Positions 1-12,329 of a stretch of 64,000 bases of DNA are shown here, piece by piece. A program made the position numbers and the translations under genes. This DNA is from Toxonevra muliebris. Its lineage: Eukaryota > Arthropoda > Insecta > Diptera > Pallopteridae. The notes beneath the pieces are model-generated. The model was not told where the DNA came from. It saw nothing but the letters and a program-made list of their open reading frames with translations, and did no database searches. The stretch covers positions 81,472,400 through 81,536,399 of the forward strand of contig OY829328.1 of the NCBI GenBank assembly GCA_963691655.1, read 5' to 3'. Numbering within the stretch: the stretch's first letter is position 1; each line of letters opens with the position of its first letter.

Positions 1-583
1 GTTGGCCGAGTTCAAAAGCCAGGCTTCCGTTATGGTATGGGCTGGAGTTTCCGCTAATGCCAGAACCCCTCTAATATTCGTTGAAGAGGGTGTTAAAATT
101 GACCAGGTTGTTTATCGGAATACATTTGGAAATGAAAACTGGACTTTCCAGCAAGATTCTGCACCTTCCCACATGGCAAAATTAACGCAAACATCTATAA
201 AAGACAATTTTTCTGGATTCATAACATCTCAAGAATGGCCACCATACTCCCCAGACTTGAATCCAATGGACTACTCTATTTGGAGTATTTTAGTATTGTA
301 TTTAGTATTGTGCATCTCAACACCACAGTCTGGAGTCGCTGACAAATTCATTAGAGAAAGCCTGGACTGAAATTGATCAGGAAGTCCTGCGGCGAACAGT
401 CCTACGATTTCCGGATCGATTGAAGGCATGTGTGCAGGCTAAAGGAGGTTATATTGAATGAGGTGGGGTTCAAATGAATGCTTATATATTCAGCAATGTT
501 AACACTTAATTGTACTTAATGGAAGTACGTCCTTTTGAAAATAACTGCTGAAATGTGTGCGTCACTTTACGATTGCCACCCTG
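1..583 (+). mobile_element. Tc1/mariner (DD37D, maT-like) element, 3' part
   Basis: The window opens inside a DNA transposon. Its right terminal inverted repeat, about 558-583, reads outward to CACCCTG and is followed by TA at 584-585, the usual target dinucleotide of the superfamily. The same terminal repeat bounds the fuller copy at 43400-44677, which fixes family and boundary. The 5' half lies outside the window. This copy and the one at 43.4 kb are clearly the same family but differ by indels. Confidence 0.85.
2..461 (+). pseudogene. DDE transposase C-terminal half (maT-like), frameshifted
   Basis: The translation carries the second catalytic Asp in FQQDSAPSHMAK and the third in YSPDLNPMDY. 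Thirty-seven residues separate them (DD37D), the spacing of maT-type Tc1/mariner transposases. The frame breaks near 290-370, where a short TTTAGTATTG duplication replaces the sequence seen in the 43.5 kb copy. The normal C-terminus, ending AKGGYIE at 461, resumes in another frame. The N-terminal DNA-binding half is outside the window. The copy is dead as shown. Confidence 0.85.
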
Positions 584-585
584 TA

Positions 586-3400
586 AATATGCTCAACTTC
601 ACCTGTTTCTCACTGACCACTCATAATATTCTTTTTTCATAAACTTTCCATTGCCGAATCTAGTCACAAAATGTGCGTATTTTGCAGGTGTTAGTGTAAT
701 AAAAAAAATAAAATTATGTTGCGCTCTTTACCATTGCGCACAAAAAAGAGAGTGAGAGAAAGAGAGGATACTCGAGAGAGTGAGAGAAATTGTAGGAGCG
801 CTGAAAATAAAAGATAAACAAAAAAAAAAAAAAAACTGTTTCATTAATGGTATATGAAAACAAACTGTTGGACGTGTTTAATACAATGGCAACTTTCAAT
901 TTTCAAGGGCGTGATTTGAGTTTTCAATTTCGTGGGTAGGCAGCACACAACAAAAAAAAAAAAAAAATAATAACAACATTCTATTGTGCATATCGTCAGC
1001 GTTTAAGGAGAATTATTTAAGTAAATTTTTTTAATTTCTGAGATGAAGTTTTTTTATGTAATGTATGGCGAGCTGTGAATGCTGTCAAAATTTGAAAAGT
1101 CCACAGATTGATATGTGCGTATTTACACTAGTCCCTCTGAAAAAAAGGGATTTTGGTGGACTTTATTCCCTGCCCCTCTCCCTCTCAGATATATTTAGGC
1201 TAGACATACATTATTGTATGAATGTATGTGTATGTAGGAATGCTATAGTTAGGTGAGTTCTCCCATTATTACATCTACACCCACACAACAACTGCTAAAC
1301 AAAAGAGAAAATTCGAAAAGCAAAAATACAAACAAAAAAAAAAAAAACAATAAAAAGCAATCAAAAAGAGAAGAGCATGAATTACAAATTTTGCACCTGC
1401 ATATTCATTTTTTGATCTTTTGCATTCACATTAAAGCTCCATTGTATTTGTAGTTGCTTCAAGCACTTCTTCCCTTTTCACATCCCAATGAGAAAAAAAG
1501 CACTCCAAAAGGCCTTTCGGAGTGCTGACAAGTCAGCTGTACGCGCTTCCTCTCCGTATGACACACCATTGCGTTTTTAACATTGCATGTCATTGGAAAA
1601 AAGCACTCCGTTTTACGCTCCTTATGGAATGCTTCGAAAGACCTCTCATGAGGTCCACTTTTTCCACTGCCCTGCTCTACAATATTCTTCTTCTTCCTTC
1701 ATGCTTCAAAAGACCTCTCACAAAATCTTTGCGTCAGCAGTTTTATTATTTTAAATTACGATGATCTTGCTGTCGTTTGATTCGGAAACGATTGCTTTTC
1801 GGCTGCAAGTGTTCGTTAACAAAACAAAAACAACAAGTGCTGACGTTATACTCCTTAGGCGAGCTGCTGACAATCGGACCCGTTGGGATGTAACAAATTA
1901 CATACACACATGCATACAAACACTCAGCTGATATTTTGTTGTTGAATGTATCTGCAAGGCTAAATTTCTTATCGGTACTCGGTACCCTACCTACAATATA
2001 TCGATACCTTGCCGCAAAAATGTATTAAGCGACATTTTGTCCGAAAATTGCTTTTTTGCATGCCTTTATAGTTTGTACGAAACCCAACATTTTAATCTTA
2101 GTTTCATAGCTCTTTCTCATATACAAAATAAAATTTTGTTATTGTAGTAATTATATAGAAATAAACAAAAGTTTTTTTCGTTTCCTGAAATATTTTGAAA
2201 TTGACACTTAATACATTCTTTCAGGAAGGTATCGGTATCATGTTCTTGAAAACTAAATTTCAACCTTCTTTTGTTTTTTTTTTTGGAAAATGGATATGGG
2301 AGAGGGTGGAAGCATTTAAATTACATCGTCTAACGCTATTTATGAGTAGGTGGTTTTCATGGCATGGTGAGTTCTTTATATGAGTTGGTCTTCATTCAAC
2401 TACGAGTAGTTAGAATTAAATACTCATGCATACATATACATATATTGTATTCGGCATATAGTATTTTACCTTCTTTTTCCATTTATTTAAACCACAATTA
2501 ACGACAAGAGCAGCAAAATACAGCACCTGCTGTAACAACAACAACAACAACAAGCATGAGCACCGACGACAAGTTACTCTCGCTTTGCACAAATAGCTTG
2601 AAAAATGATTTCGTTAAGAAAATCAAGCGGTTTTTTGTTGCTGTTGTTGTTGTTGTTTTTGTAGCCTTTTAAATGTTGCATGTCCTTGTCCTGCTGAATT
2701 TATATTTTCGCTTACATCTCGTACTTAATAATTAATTGCTATAGCGATTATGAAGGAATGGAGGAACGTTGTAGAAAAGTCAGTTCTCATTTAATGAACT
2801 ATACTCTAAGGCAATAGTTGATTTATGTTAACCTACTAGTAGAATGAATGTGCAATAGGAATCATAACCTCTTGGTCTTTTCGAGAAAATTCGCTTAAAA
2901 AAATTAAAGCTATGCTTCCAATTAAAACCTTCAACTAAAAGGCGAATTCATAAAAAGATTTTATTCGTTGGTATGTTAGGCGGAGTTTACATCCTCAAGA
3001 AAATTGCTGCAAGTTGCTCTCAGAAAGCCTTTTTGTGAGTAAATTTCTGATGTAAGCAAAACAAAAAAAAAAAGAAGAACTTTGCCGTTTCTCATTCATT
3101 GCAATTTACTCTCAAAAAGACTCTCTGAAAGAAATTGCGGCAAATATAAACTCCGCCGTTTAGTTTTAATTCAATTGCAAATGGCAATCTGATATTAAGA
3201 TTTCAAAACTGGTTCTCTCGGACTGCATTTCAACTAACTCTTCAAGAGAGAGAGAGAGAAAGCGCACTACGAGATCGAAAGGGGCAGCTATAATGTGCAA
3301 AAGATGTAATATTTTTTCAACAACAACAAATAGTAAGCAAGATGAAAATGGCAATGGCGACATTTCTGCGCTCAGTCAGAACTGAGTTAATGACTCTTCT
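586..3400. other. AT-rich intergenic region
   Basis: No convincing gene. It contains homopolymer A/T runs (for example near 820, 950 and 3060), a short hairpin at about 1503-1530 (AGCACTCC pairing with GGAGTGCT), and inverted CAA/GTT microsatellites at about 2537-2552 and 2632-2658. A segment near 990-1090 resembles 26605-26695 and is a dispersed repeat. The short open frames are low-complexity. Confidence 0.6.
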
Positions 3401-6400
3401 ACTTATATTGAGAGAGTCTAACGGTTACAGTGATCAGTGTTGCCATTGTGAGACTAAAGTAGAAATTGCGAGACGACTTTTTCCAGACCATGTATTTTTT
3501 TTTTTTTTTTTTTGTTGAAAAAACTTATGCCTAATATTCTTATGAAATTGTATAACGGTAGTTACATAAAGCACTTTTTCTTAGAACAAAGAAAAAAATG
3601 GAAAATTGGATTCCAAGTGATGAACAACAACAATAAGAATTTGTATTTCCAAAATGATATTGAAATTTTTTAATATGGGAAAGGATGAAAAACTTTTGTC
3701 ATAGTTTCCCATATGTGCCAAACTCGGCTATTTGGAAGTAGTATTTTCTTAATATCAGTTTCGTTGGTCGGATATTTGAACTTAATTATTTATTTATTGA
3801 AATATATTATTGTTTTTAATGCAGAAGCCTAATATGGTCTAAAATCTATTATTGAGGAACCGTAGCGGGTTCCGAAATGTTCGTCTCATCTGCTAGTTTT
3901 ATGACTTTTTCGTATTCTTCTGGCGTTATTGTTCATTTAAAGCCTATTAATTTTAAATTTTTTCAATGCCTGTTAAAATAATAAAGGTATTCATAAATGC
4001 ATGGATTTTGGTGTGTTATAAATACCGTCTGGTTTCCGTACTACACTTTGCCATCAGATTTGAGATTATTCGGATTATTTAATTTGCTTGAAAACTCTCA
4101 ATAATACAATTATGGTATTTTCAACTCTAGAAATGTAATTTAACATGCGTCAAAGCTAATGTTGGTCGACTCAGTGAAGTCTATTTTTAAGCAGTGCTTA
4201 CAGAAAATTTATTCTAATACCCTGATTTTTTAAAAATCAAAATAAAATACTAAAGTTATTCTTAATCAATTGATTATTGCTACATTCTGATCTGTATTGT
4301 CTGTTAGGATGAAAATGTGAAATAATAAATGGTGTTCGACAAACATTAGGCATTTAGAATTAACCCAGATATGCCCATTGTCCTATATGTAGGTAACTTC
4401 TGAAATGTTTGATTTTGATTAAATGAGAATATATTCAATCAAAACAAAAACTTTTTGAAGTGTACTAGAAATAGTCCATTGGGCGTAACGGGGTAAAGAA
4501 ACTCGGGAATGTGTTTTTCCAACCTGCGTCGATTATAAATAATTACTTATTTATATTTATATTTAAGTATTTTTCACGCATAAAGCGTTAATAATTTTTT
4601 CTATTTCACTTAGTTTTGGTATTTTTTGAATTTTATAAATATTCTAAAGGCGATTGATTAAAATTTTTATATAGAAAGATTGCAAATCTTATTAATTTAT
4701 TTTGCTTATGATTTTAAATATGAAAATGTTTTTTAAGTTATATTTAATTTTTGGTGTTAAATCATGTGTGAAGCTTATGTAAAATAATTGCTTATAAAGA
4801 TTCTTCGATTATTGATATTCTATTTGGACTCGGCCTCAATTCAAAAGCTTTTTTTTTTTAGAAAAAAAAAAACCCAAAATGGGTTCATAATTATAGTGTT
4901 TTTGTGTACCACATTACAACGTTACTATGCAGTTAGGAATACCCTTAAAATTTGTTTATTAAATACCCTTCAAATGTGTTTTATTGGTTAATTTTTTATA
5001 TCCCTGTTATATATAGCAATTTTCGTGCAATGAGTTGCGTGCAACTCGAGCAAGTGGGTGAAAAGGCTGTGAAGCTTACGGGTTTAGCAAAGTTGCATGG
5101 TTAGAGATTTTGCTTTGACAGTTATCTCTTTCATATATTTGCTTCTTTGCTTCATTCTTGTTCTGATTTTGTAGAATCATCATTGTTGCAATAAGATGCA
5201 AATTCATCTTTTCAGCTCCTTCACTATAATTTCTTTTGCCATTTTTTGAAATAAAATATTGCATAAATGAAATTGGATAAATCTAATAAAATATTCTTAT
5301 TTGAGGGGAAATAGAATAAAGAAATTAGAATAATTAAATGTCAAAAGTAATGCAACAAAGTTTCTGATGTGCCGCTGCGTGTGAATGTAGAATAGGTTCA
5401 AAAAAGAATAACTGATAGCTGCAACTCCAGAATTGCTACAATTGCGTTTAAATTTTTTTTTCTTATTTTTTATATATTTTTTGTATTAACTTCCTTGTGG
5501 TGGAACTTTTTTACCCTCAGCGACCTTTTTTTTGTGACTTTCTGAAATTATGCAATGGCAACACTGTATCAAAAATATAATGTAAGCAAGCAGCAATTGA
5601 GAATATGCCTGTCTCTTTCTCTCTGCATGTGTTTACAATTATCAACTCTTTTGAAGCGATCCATTTCTCACAAGGTGAAAAATATTGATTGAAGTATGTA
5701 AACAATAACACAATAAATCATAATTTGATTAAATCATTATCAATTGCAATTTTCATTTCATTGTTCCAGTCATTTTGTGGTTTTCTTTTCTTTGCATTTT
5801 ATTTTTATTTATTTTGCAATTATTGTGAATTTAGTTGTTCAAATCTTTATTACATTTGGAAATAAATTTCATTTAAAGAGAAATTCTTGTTATTTTATTT
5901 TTCTTTCTCTAACCAAATTTCTGGAATTATCATTAGCACTCGACTGCCACTATTGATCGCAATGTACTTTAACGTTGCATAAACAATTTCATTAATTATG
6001 TAGAAAATTTATCTTGGTACAATATAAAATTAAATCAGAAGGCATAAAAACAAAAAAATTATTTGTTAGTGTAGTGTTATAGTAGCAATATGTGTGTATG
6101 TATGTAAATGTTTATTTCTTCTGTGAAAAAATCAAGAATTGTTGTTGTTTATATTTGGCTACACGTTTTAGTTTTGTACTTCGAAACACATACGTTTTTA
6201 TACCTAAAATTATATTGAATCTAAGCCCACCAACAAATGTCACGGTCATGTTTAATATCAAAAAATTTAATTTTAAGAATTTCTTTAATATAATGTATAA
6301 ATATGTATATTTACTTAGGTAGTTGTAGATTGTATATTTCATTACTTAAGCAACATAAACATATGTATACTTATTTTGTGGGGCATACACCACTTTTAAG

Positions 6401-7093
6401 ATAAATTCCGCCATGACAAAGTAGTGCGAATGATTGCGGGGAAGTAGTTGAACTTCAAGCATAAAACAAATTTCAATTTTCGTTTCATTTTGATAAGCAA
6501 AAATTATAAACAAAGTAAAATAACAATAGCTGCGTGCATATGTACTTTATTTTAGGTATACCGCATAGCTCGGCCATTTCCCCTACTCATTTCCTTATCT
6601 ACATCATTCACCTTCTGTGATTCGCAAAGAATGAATCTTTGGTCATTTACACGCCCTAACTATTTAGACCTAAAATAAAAAGCTAAAATAGTTCTGCTTG
6701 CTGAGCTCTAGACTGGATCGATTTTGTAATCCCCAGCATGGCATCGTTTCTTGAAGAGACGGGGTAAATACAAGATATTTGGCATATTTTTTTTTTTTGA
6801 AATTTTTAGCTTAACATAATTTTTACTAACTTGCCCCGGGGTCAATATAAAGACCAAAAATAAATTCCCTGTGCAAAAAAAACTTTAGTGGGCAAAATCT
6901 CCAAAAATTTTGGAGGTCCATAGATGGCGTTCAAGTACAAGAAAGAATTTCATTAATCCCTAACTTCTGCTGCGGAGCCTCCCAAAAAATCCCCGGGTGC
7001 GCAAAACTTTAACACAATCGGTGAGTCTATAAATGGCGGTCCAGTACAAAATCAAATTTAAATATTCTCCCATTTTTATAACTTTAGTTTCAG
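3401..7093. other. AT-rich intergenic region with old repeat relics
   Basis: No supported gene. Around 3850-3900 there is an eroded copy of the repeat seen at 27520-27680 and 53300-53488 (shared core resembling GGTTCCGAAA). Around 6870-7075 two adjacent segments containing TAnATGGCG and AGTACAA look like a diverged tandem duplication of about 125 bp. Confidence 0.5.
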
Positions 7094-7232
7094 AACCTAA
7101 CTTAACCTAACTTAACCTAACTTATCCTAACTTAACCTAACCTAACCTAACTTAACCTAACTTAACCAAACCTAACCTAACCTAACCTAACCTAACCTAA
7201 CCTAACTTAGCCTAACCTAACCTAACCTAACC
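7094..7232. repeat. Interstitial (CCTAA)n = (TTAGG)n array 1
   Basis: About 28 head-to-tail CCTAA units with some CTTAA variants. On the minus strand this is TTAGG, the ancestral insect telomere repeat. It runs directly into the poly-T (poly-A on minus) end of the LINE at 7233. Confidence 0.95.
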
Positions 7233-7757
7233 TTTTTTTTGTTCGTTGGCAGGTGGAAATCTTCATCGATACCGTAGAACTCCAGTTCTACGGTTATGTC
7301 GGATTCCTACCGACTAAAATCACCTACTTCCTCTCCTACCACTCTCCCCGCGGGACTACCAGTTGGTATTACTTCGCAGGGCTGGTTCAGCTTTATGCTG
7401 TTACTCGTTTGTTGATTCTGTTGTTTGGATCTATTTGTGTTGTGTCAATAATTGTTTATTGTTCATCACCCATCCTCGTCGTCTTCTGTATTTGCGATAT
7501 TTCGTTGCGCACGCTCGGCTTTACGTTCAGATTCAGCATTCCTTAATAATGTCAGAATGCTCTTCGCCATCTTGCATACTGCATTCCACTTCTCTATCGT
7601 TTGGCACATCTGTGCTGTCAAGTTGGCTACCGTGGGGGGTTCCCCAAAAGCTCTCTCTAGTTCCTCCCTGATGCTGTTGAAGCGTGGGCAGTGGAAAATG
7701 ATGTGTGTTGAGTCCTCGGGTTCGCTCGGGCAGTTCGGGCAGAACGGGTCTTCTTCA
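7233..7757 (-). mobile_element. 5'-truncated R1-type LINE 3' end, inside the CCTAA array
   Basis: A minus-strand LINE tail. A poly-A tail (T run 7233-7240) is followed by a 3' UTR whose first ~95 nt are nearly identical to 10228-10326, then an open reading frame end. The fragment is cut at 7757, where CCTAA repeats resume, so it sits between two stretches of the same array. That is expected if it inserted into the repeat. No target-site duplication can be read because the target is itself repetitive. Confidence 0.85.
7466..7756 (-). pseudogene. R1-type LINE ORF2 C-terminus (96 residues, open)
   Basis: The minus-strand frame is open from the truncation point to the stop. It begins EEDPFCPNCPSEPEDS, with HIIFHCPRF after it, a CCHC zinc knuckle matching the one in the longer LINE at 29773-31402 (DPFCPNCPYEIEDA). 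The following helix-rich tail aligns along its length with that element's end. No internal stop is seen, so the insertion is fairly young or the family is active elsewhere. Reverse transcriptase and endonuclease domains are missing. Confidence 0.85.
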
Positions 7758-7931
7758 AAACCTAACCTAACCTAACCTAACTTTACTTTACCTAACCTAA
7801 CCTAACCTAACCTAACCTAACCTAACCTAACCTAACCTAACCTAACCTAACCTAACCTAACCTAACCTTACTTTACCTAACCTAACCTAACCTTACTTTA
7901 CCTAACCTAACCTAGCTCAGGCTAACCTAAC
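7758..7931. repeat. Interstitial (CCTAA)n = (TTAGG)n array 2
   Basis: About 33 CCTAA units with scattered CTTTA and CTTAC variants. It begins right at the LINE truncation point and decays into unique sequence after about 7930. With array 1 it is probably one array split by the LINE. Confidence 0.95.
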
Positions 7932-9900
7932 AATTCTCTAAAAAAATTAATGCCAGCAAATTTGTGTTTGAATTAATGCGCAAAAATTCAATGTGAATAA
8001 ATTTAAATTTTCATTAGCTCCTGAATTTCAATTCAAATAAATTCTATACTATACTATATTAGAAACTACTTGAAATTCCACATCCTCTTTCCTTCCCAAA
8101 AAAGAAAACATTTTATTTTATTTGCATGATTTATGTGCGTGCATAAGTTCAAATAAATTTCACACCTTTCGAATTTTGAACTTAAATTCTTTAAACTTTT
8201 CAAGAGTATAAAACTCAAAAGTGCAAGCCACAAAACCATGTAGCCCCACAACATATTGACCTATTGCCACATACTCCCACATACTACATACACACACACA
8301 CACACATACACGCAGCCCAACGCAAATACGATTTAATATTTAGCACACACATACTAACAAAGCAAACACAAGCACGTAAATATATACACATACACACAAA
8401 CAGACATTTATGTAAAATCCGATAAAAGCCATGGAGATAATAATTAAAATAATAATAATAAAAATAAAAAAAAAAAGAAAACAAAAGAAAGAAAACAAAG
8501 GAAATGCCGCAAGCTATGGGAATTACACTATGTACCTACACTTTCGATCTCATTTCAGCGATGGCTAATGAAAGGAACATGTACACCATACTACTACATA
8601 CATAACTAAGTACTAAAACTATCCTTTCAGTATCCGTTTCAGTTTCATTTCCCTGACACACACACACACACACACAAAGTTTATATTTTACTAACAGCAT
8701 CCTGGTGCAATTTGTGGTGTTCGGAATTCTCGTTGTGTATGTGTGTGTGTGTGTGTGTGTACTACTGTTGTTAATACTAGACCAGGTATACGTTCCAGCA
8801 AAGTTTGTATAATTACCTAGCAGATAAAACTGCAGCGGCAACAGCAGCTGCTATAAAGTGTTGATGGAGGTGGTGATGGTAGTTTTGAGGTTGATTTTGT
8901 TATTGAAAGCACTACTACAACTACTACTATGTAGTCTTGTTGCATTTCCTGGTAAATTTTTTAATATTTTGTTTGTTAAGACAAAACAAAAAAATGTGTA
9001 AAAGTTAAAAATTTCTTCGTTGTAAAAAAAACAGTCCTAGGTACTTAGTAGATATAAAATATAAAGTTGCGCGCCACCCGTTTCTTTATTACATTGTTAT
9101 GGGTAGTTAGGTTAAAAAAATAACCTTAAATACGAAAAGTTAAAACAGGCTAATTCATCCAAGATCAAAGATATTAAATATTATGCACAACTGAGCGCAT
9201 TTATTGGTGAGCAGCGTGGAGTTTCTAGTTTTATCTTCAAAACTTAATGAAAAAGTTAACTTTTCAATCAAGGAAACAAGCTGCTGGATTACAAAAATGA
9301 AATTGCTTGCATTCGTTGTTGAAAATATTGATCGATATAGAATAATAAGTGATTTAAAGACAGAAATATTCTGATAAAGAAATTAATGTGTTGCCGTAAT
9401 GCATAGGAAAAAGGAAAGTTTCCGAATCGTTTCGTAATAGTACGGAAAAGTTGCCACTTGTCAATACGAACTCAAGGAGAAAAAAACTTTGAAATCGAAC
9501 AATATTTTCCGTGAGTGCATCGCATTCAAAATTTACGAAACTTGAACAGGAATTGAATAGATTCATATACGAAAAATCGTAGCAAGTGTAAATGATGTCC
9601 GATCACGCATGACCTTGTCGTACACTACGTGAAAAAAATGCCAACCCCTCCTATTTCAGCTCGTTTTTACCAGCCCTTAGAGGCAGCGGAAAAGGTCTTT
9701 TTACTTTAAAAAAAAAAGCCTGAATTGCAGGTGGAGTAAACTCAAAATCGAAAAAATTAAAAAAATTTATTTGCTTCAATCAAATAAGTTTCAAACATTT
9801 TTGACGTTTACCGGAAATACTTTCGTCTTTAGAACTCGCTTAAGTCCGAGCTCTAGGACATGCTCTCAGTCATCCACAACCATCGAGAGAAGAATGTTAG
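7932..9900. other. Intergenic region with CA/TG microsatellites
   Basis: No supported gene. CA or TG dinucleotide tracts occur at about 8287-8307, 8658-8677 and 8738-8761. Trinucleotide CTA/ACT repeats occur near 8910-8930. Short open frames here mainly read through the microsatellites. Confidence 0.7.
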
Positions 9901-9944
9901 TCAGAAAGGGCAAAGATTCTACACCTTACCTTCCTTAAGGAAGC

Positions 9945-10135
9945 TGTAATCTGTATGGATAGCTGAGCTACCTTGAAAGATATTGGATCTATTGTTATAA
10001 ACTCAAAGGTAGTACAAGATTGTCGTAACGTTTTGAGCAACTTAAGGCACTGTAAGGTAAGTTTAAGTAGTGTTCTCAGACATAGCAATATTCCAGGCAT
10101 AGCTTATGAACAGATTTCAGATCTACACAGCTTTC
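9945..10135 (+). pseudogene. Non-LTR retrotransposon RNase H relic
   Basis: The plus-strand translation resembles the RNase H domain of I/Jockey-type LINEs. An ICMDS-ATL block has a stop where the family has Gln in DSQA. It is followed by NSKVVQDCRNVLSNL, then HSNIPG in place of the usual VPGHxxIxGN. Several substitutions and a stop show it is dead. The domain removes RNA from the RNA:DNA hybrid in working elements. Only this domain is visible. Confidence 0.65.
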
Positions 10136-10187
10136 CTGTCAAGACTGGAGGGTTTCCAAAGGATTCAATCTGGAACCGTAGGCAACC

Positions 10188-10326
10188 GAACCTAACCTAA
10201 TCTTTTTTTTTTTTTTTTTTTTTTTTTGTACGTTGGCAGGTGGAAATCTTCATAGATACCGCAGAACTCCAGTTCTACGGTTATGTCGGATTCCTACCGA
10301 CTAAAACCACCTACTTCCTCTCCTAC
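10188..10326 (-). mobile_element. R1-type LINE 3' end with poly-A tail, after a short CCTAA tract
   Basis: Two to three CCTAA units at 10188-10200 precede a long T run (10202-10227, poly-A on minus). After that comes ~100 nt almost identical to 7241-7340. Identity stops abruptly after CTCTCCTACC at 10326, where the sequence switches to an unrelated stretch read on the other strand. Confidence 0.8.
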
Positions 10327-12079
10327 CTCACAGGGCTGAGCTTCAGGCTACTGTGGGGGTCAGAGGATGGCGGATAGCTGAACGGTCGGCAGTGATGTCG
10401 GCTAGCTGCGAATACCCAATAAGCAGTCCCCGACCAAGAGCGGCAGAAGTGGAGGGTGTGTCTTAAAAGGCCACAATACCCAATGAAGATCTGCGACAGG
10501 ACGAGCAGGCACCGTCCTTGGCGTAAGTGCTCCCCACCCCGGGGTGGCACCGTGGGACATCGTTGCAGAATCCGGGCATGCGTATCTCAACACTGACCTA
10601 CCCTATGACCCTGTCAAGTGGGTCATGGAGGGTAATGTTTAGTGGCAGATGCAAGTGTTCGGAGACTTAGCGAACCACAACAGCAGATAGTACCGAGAAT
10701 GTGTGCTACACCGTTAGTCGCTTTCCGGCCTCGACCGATGGGTCGAAGGGCTTGGGTAAGTGCAGACGGCTGGTTCACATGTTCGGTACTATGCGAGAAA
10801 TGGAAGTCGGAACCTGAGTCCAGTAGGGTTCTGACAAAATGGTACTGGATCCAAGATTTTGAGCTGATGATATGAGCTGACGGCTGTGGCATTCGGGCAC
10901 CTTAGTAAGCGGAGTGAAATCTAGCGGAAACGGCTGTCCGGCTAATGTCCCAGCTGCCTCCGTCCCGGTAAAACCTTGGCAGGCCTCGTTGTACGTTCGA
11001 GGTACGTCACCACTACGGTGGTGGTTCAGGCTCGGTTGACGTCGTTCCCGATTGCGCTGACCTGGCTCTGAACGCAAGCACCCATAAAGTTTTGCGTCAA
11101 CCCTTGCGTGGCCTCACTGCTTGCATAGATGATAACCACGGGGTCATTAAGGCGACTGTACATTTGGACCGAGATAGCGGCAACGAGGGGGGACCCACTT
11201 ACAATGTTTCATCCAAAAAATACAACAACAGGAGTAGATGAAGAGGAGATCTTAGACCCTTTCAAAGGCCGACGACTCACGCGATCACCAGAGAAAGCCA
11301 GCACAAATATGTTGGAAAAAGCAGGGTCTTCACCGGACCTCATCGAACTGGATCAGGACGATACCAGGAAGATAATTCCAAGAAATGGCACGAAGGCGAA
11401 AAGTGTAGCTACAGCTAGTAGCGCTTCCATACACGATCAGCAGAAATCTATCAGGCATTCAGACACGCCCACAGGAGATTTAATCAGTTTGACACCGCAA
11501 CAACGGGGCCCTTATTCGGTATACACAAGGCATCAGCCTTGAACGCTACTACACCAAGGATAGCGGCAAGAACACCAGTAAGGCGCGTTCCAGGCCAAGA
11601 TGGCAAAGCTTGGAGTGCATATTAACAAGCTTTTGGTGCTTATACCGAGGCAATGCTGAAAATGGAAAATTGAGACAGAGAAAAGATATTAAAAACGGTC
11701 ACGTCCGACATAAAGGCGAATGGACTGGAAAGAAACGTGTGCGAACTGACACACTAGCTGAAGTGGCTAGCAAACTATCGGTTAAGAGAGTGAGAGCCAG
11801 CAGAAGTCCAGACATGCAAAAGGAGAGCGAGAAATTACCTGTGGCGAAAAAAAGATGCGCCAAGGTAGAAACGCAACAGGTGAATTCATCGAAGGAGACA
11901 CCTAACCAGAAGGACACTAAGCAGCCAAAGAAAGCTGCATGGACCCGTGTAAAGGACAAGAGGACGAGGAAGGCCAGAACTATAAGGACCAGACCTGATG
12001 CCATCATCATATTGAAGGCGGGCGACGCTACGTACGCAGACATCCTGCGTAAGGTCAAAACCAGCGACAACCTGAAAAC
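10327..12079 (+). mobile_element. LINE 5' UTR and ORF1 segment in inverted orientation
   Basis: A GC-richer block than its surroundings. It leads into LINE ORF1-like coding sequence on the plus strand and stops abruptly at 12079, where CCTAA repeats start. The neighbouring 3' end (10188-10326) is on the opposite strand. The order poly-A tail, short 3' piece, inverted 5' piece, then target-like repeat is what twin-primed reverse transcription leaves. It could equally be two independent fragments. Confidence 0.6.
11129..12079 (+). pseudogene. R1-type LINE ORF1 (gag-like), frameshifted and 3'-truncated
   Basis: Two long frames are offset by a frameshift between about 11542 and 11610. The second is strongly basic (KKAAWTRVKDKRTRKAR) and ends with RPDAIIILKAGDATYADILR. 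That block is typical of the region just before the gag-type CCHC knuckles in R1/RT1-clade ORF1 proteins. Knuckles are absent because the sequence ends in CCTAA repeats. ORF1 proteins bind element RNA; this copy cannot make a complete one. The clade call rests on that single conserved block. Confidence 0.6.
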
Positions 12080-12329
12080 CTAACTTAACCCAACCCAACC
12101 CAACCCAACCTAACCTAACCTAACCTAACCTAACCTAACCTAACCTAACCTAACCTAACCTAACCTAACCTAACCTAACCTAACCTAACCTAACCTAACC
12201 TAACCTAACCTAACCTAACCTAACCTAACCTAACCTAACCTAACCTAACCTAACCTAACTTAACCTAACCTAACCTAACCTAACCTAACCTAACTTAACC
12301 TAACCTAACCTAACCTAATCTAACCTAAA
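12074..12329. repeat. Interstitial (CCTAA)n = (TTAGG)n array 3
   Basis: The longest array, about 50 units. It starts with CCCAA variants at 12087-12108 and then is very homogeneous CCTAA with a few CTTAA. It lies between a LINE ORF1 truncation point (12079) and a second LINE-like sequence (from 12330). Confidence 0.95.

Noticed and set aside
2537..2658. CAA and GTT repeats as an inverted-repeat transposon
   Set aside because: They are simple microsatellites of opposite strand; no termini or target duplication.
6092..6342. Frames on both strands of about 76 codons
   Set aside because: AT-rich Phe/Tyr/Asn/Lys composition on both strands, no start context, paralogue or motif.
7253..7775. Three overlapping plus-strand frames of about 100 codons
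   Set aside because: Antisense shadows of the LINE fragment, whose minus-strand frame has the CCHC knuckle.
11699..12070. 123-codon minus-strand frame
   Set aside because: Shadow of the plus-strand LINE ORF1-like sequence; hydrophobic only because the sense strand is Lys/Arg-rich.
7094..12329. A true chromosome end (telomere)
   Set aside because: Arrays are short, interrupted, internal and flanked on both sides by ordinary DNA. Flies typically lack TTAGG telomeres.
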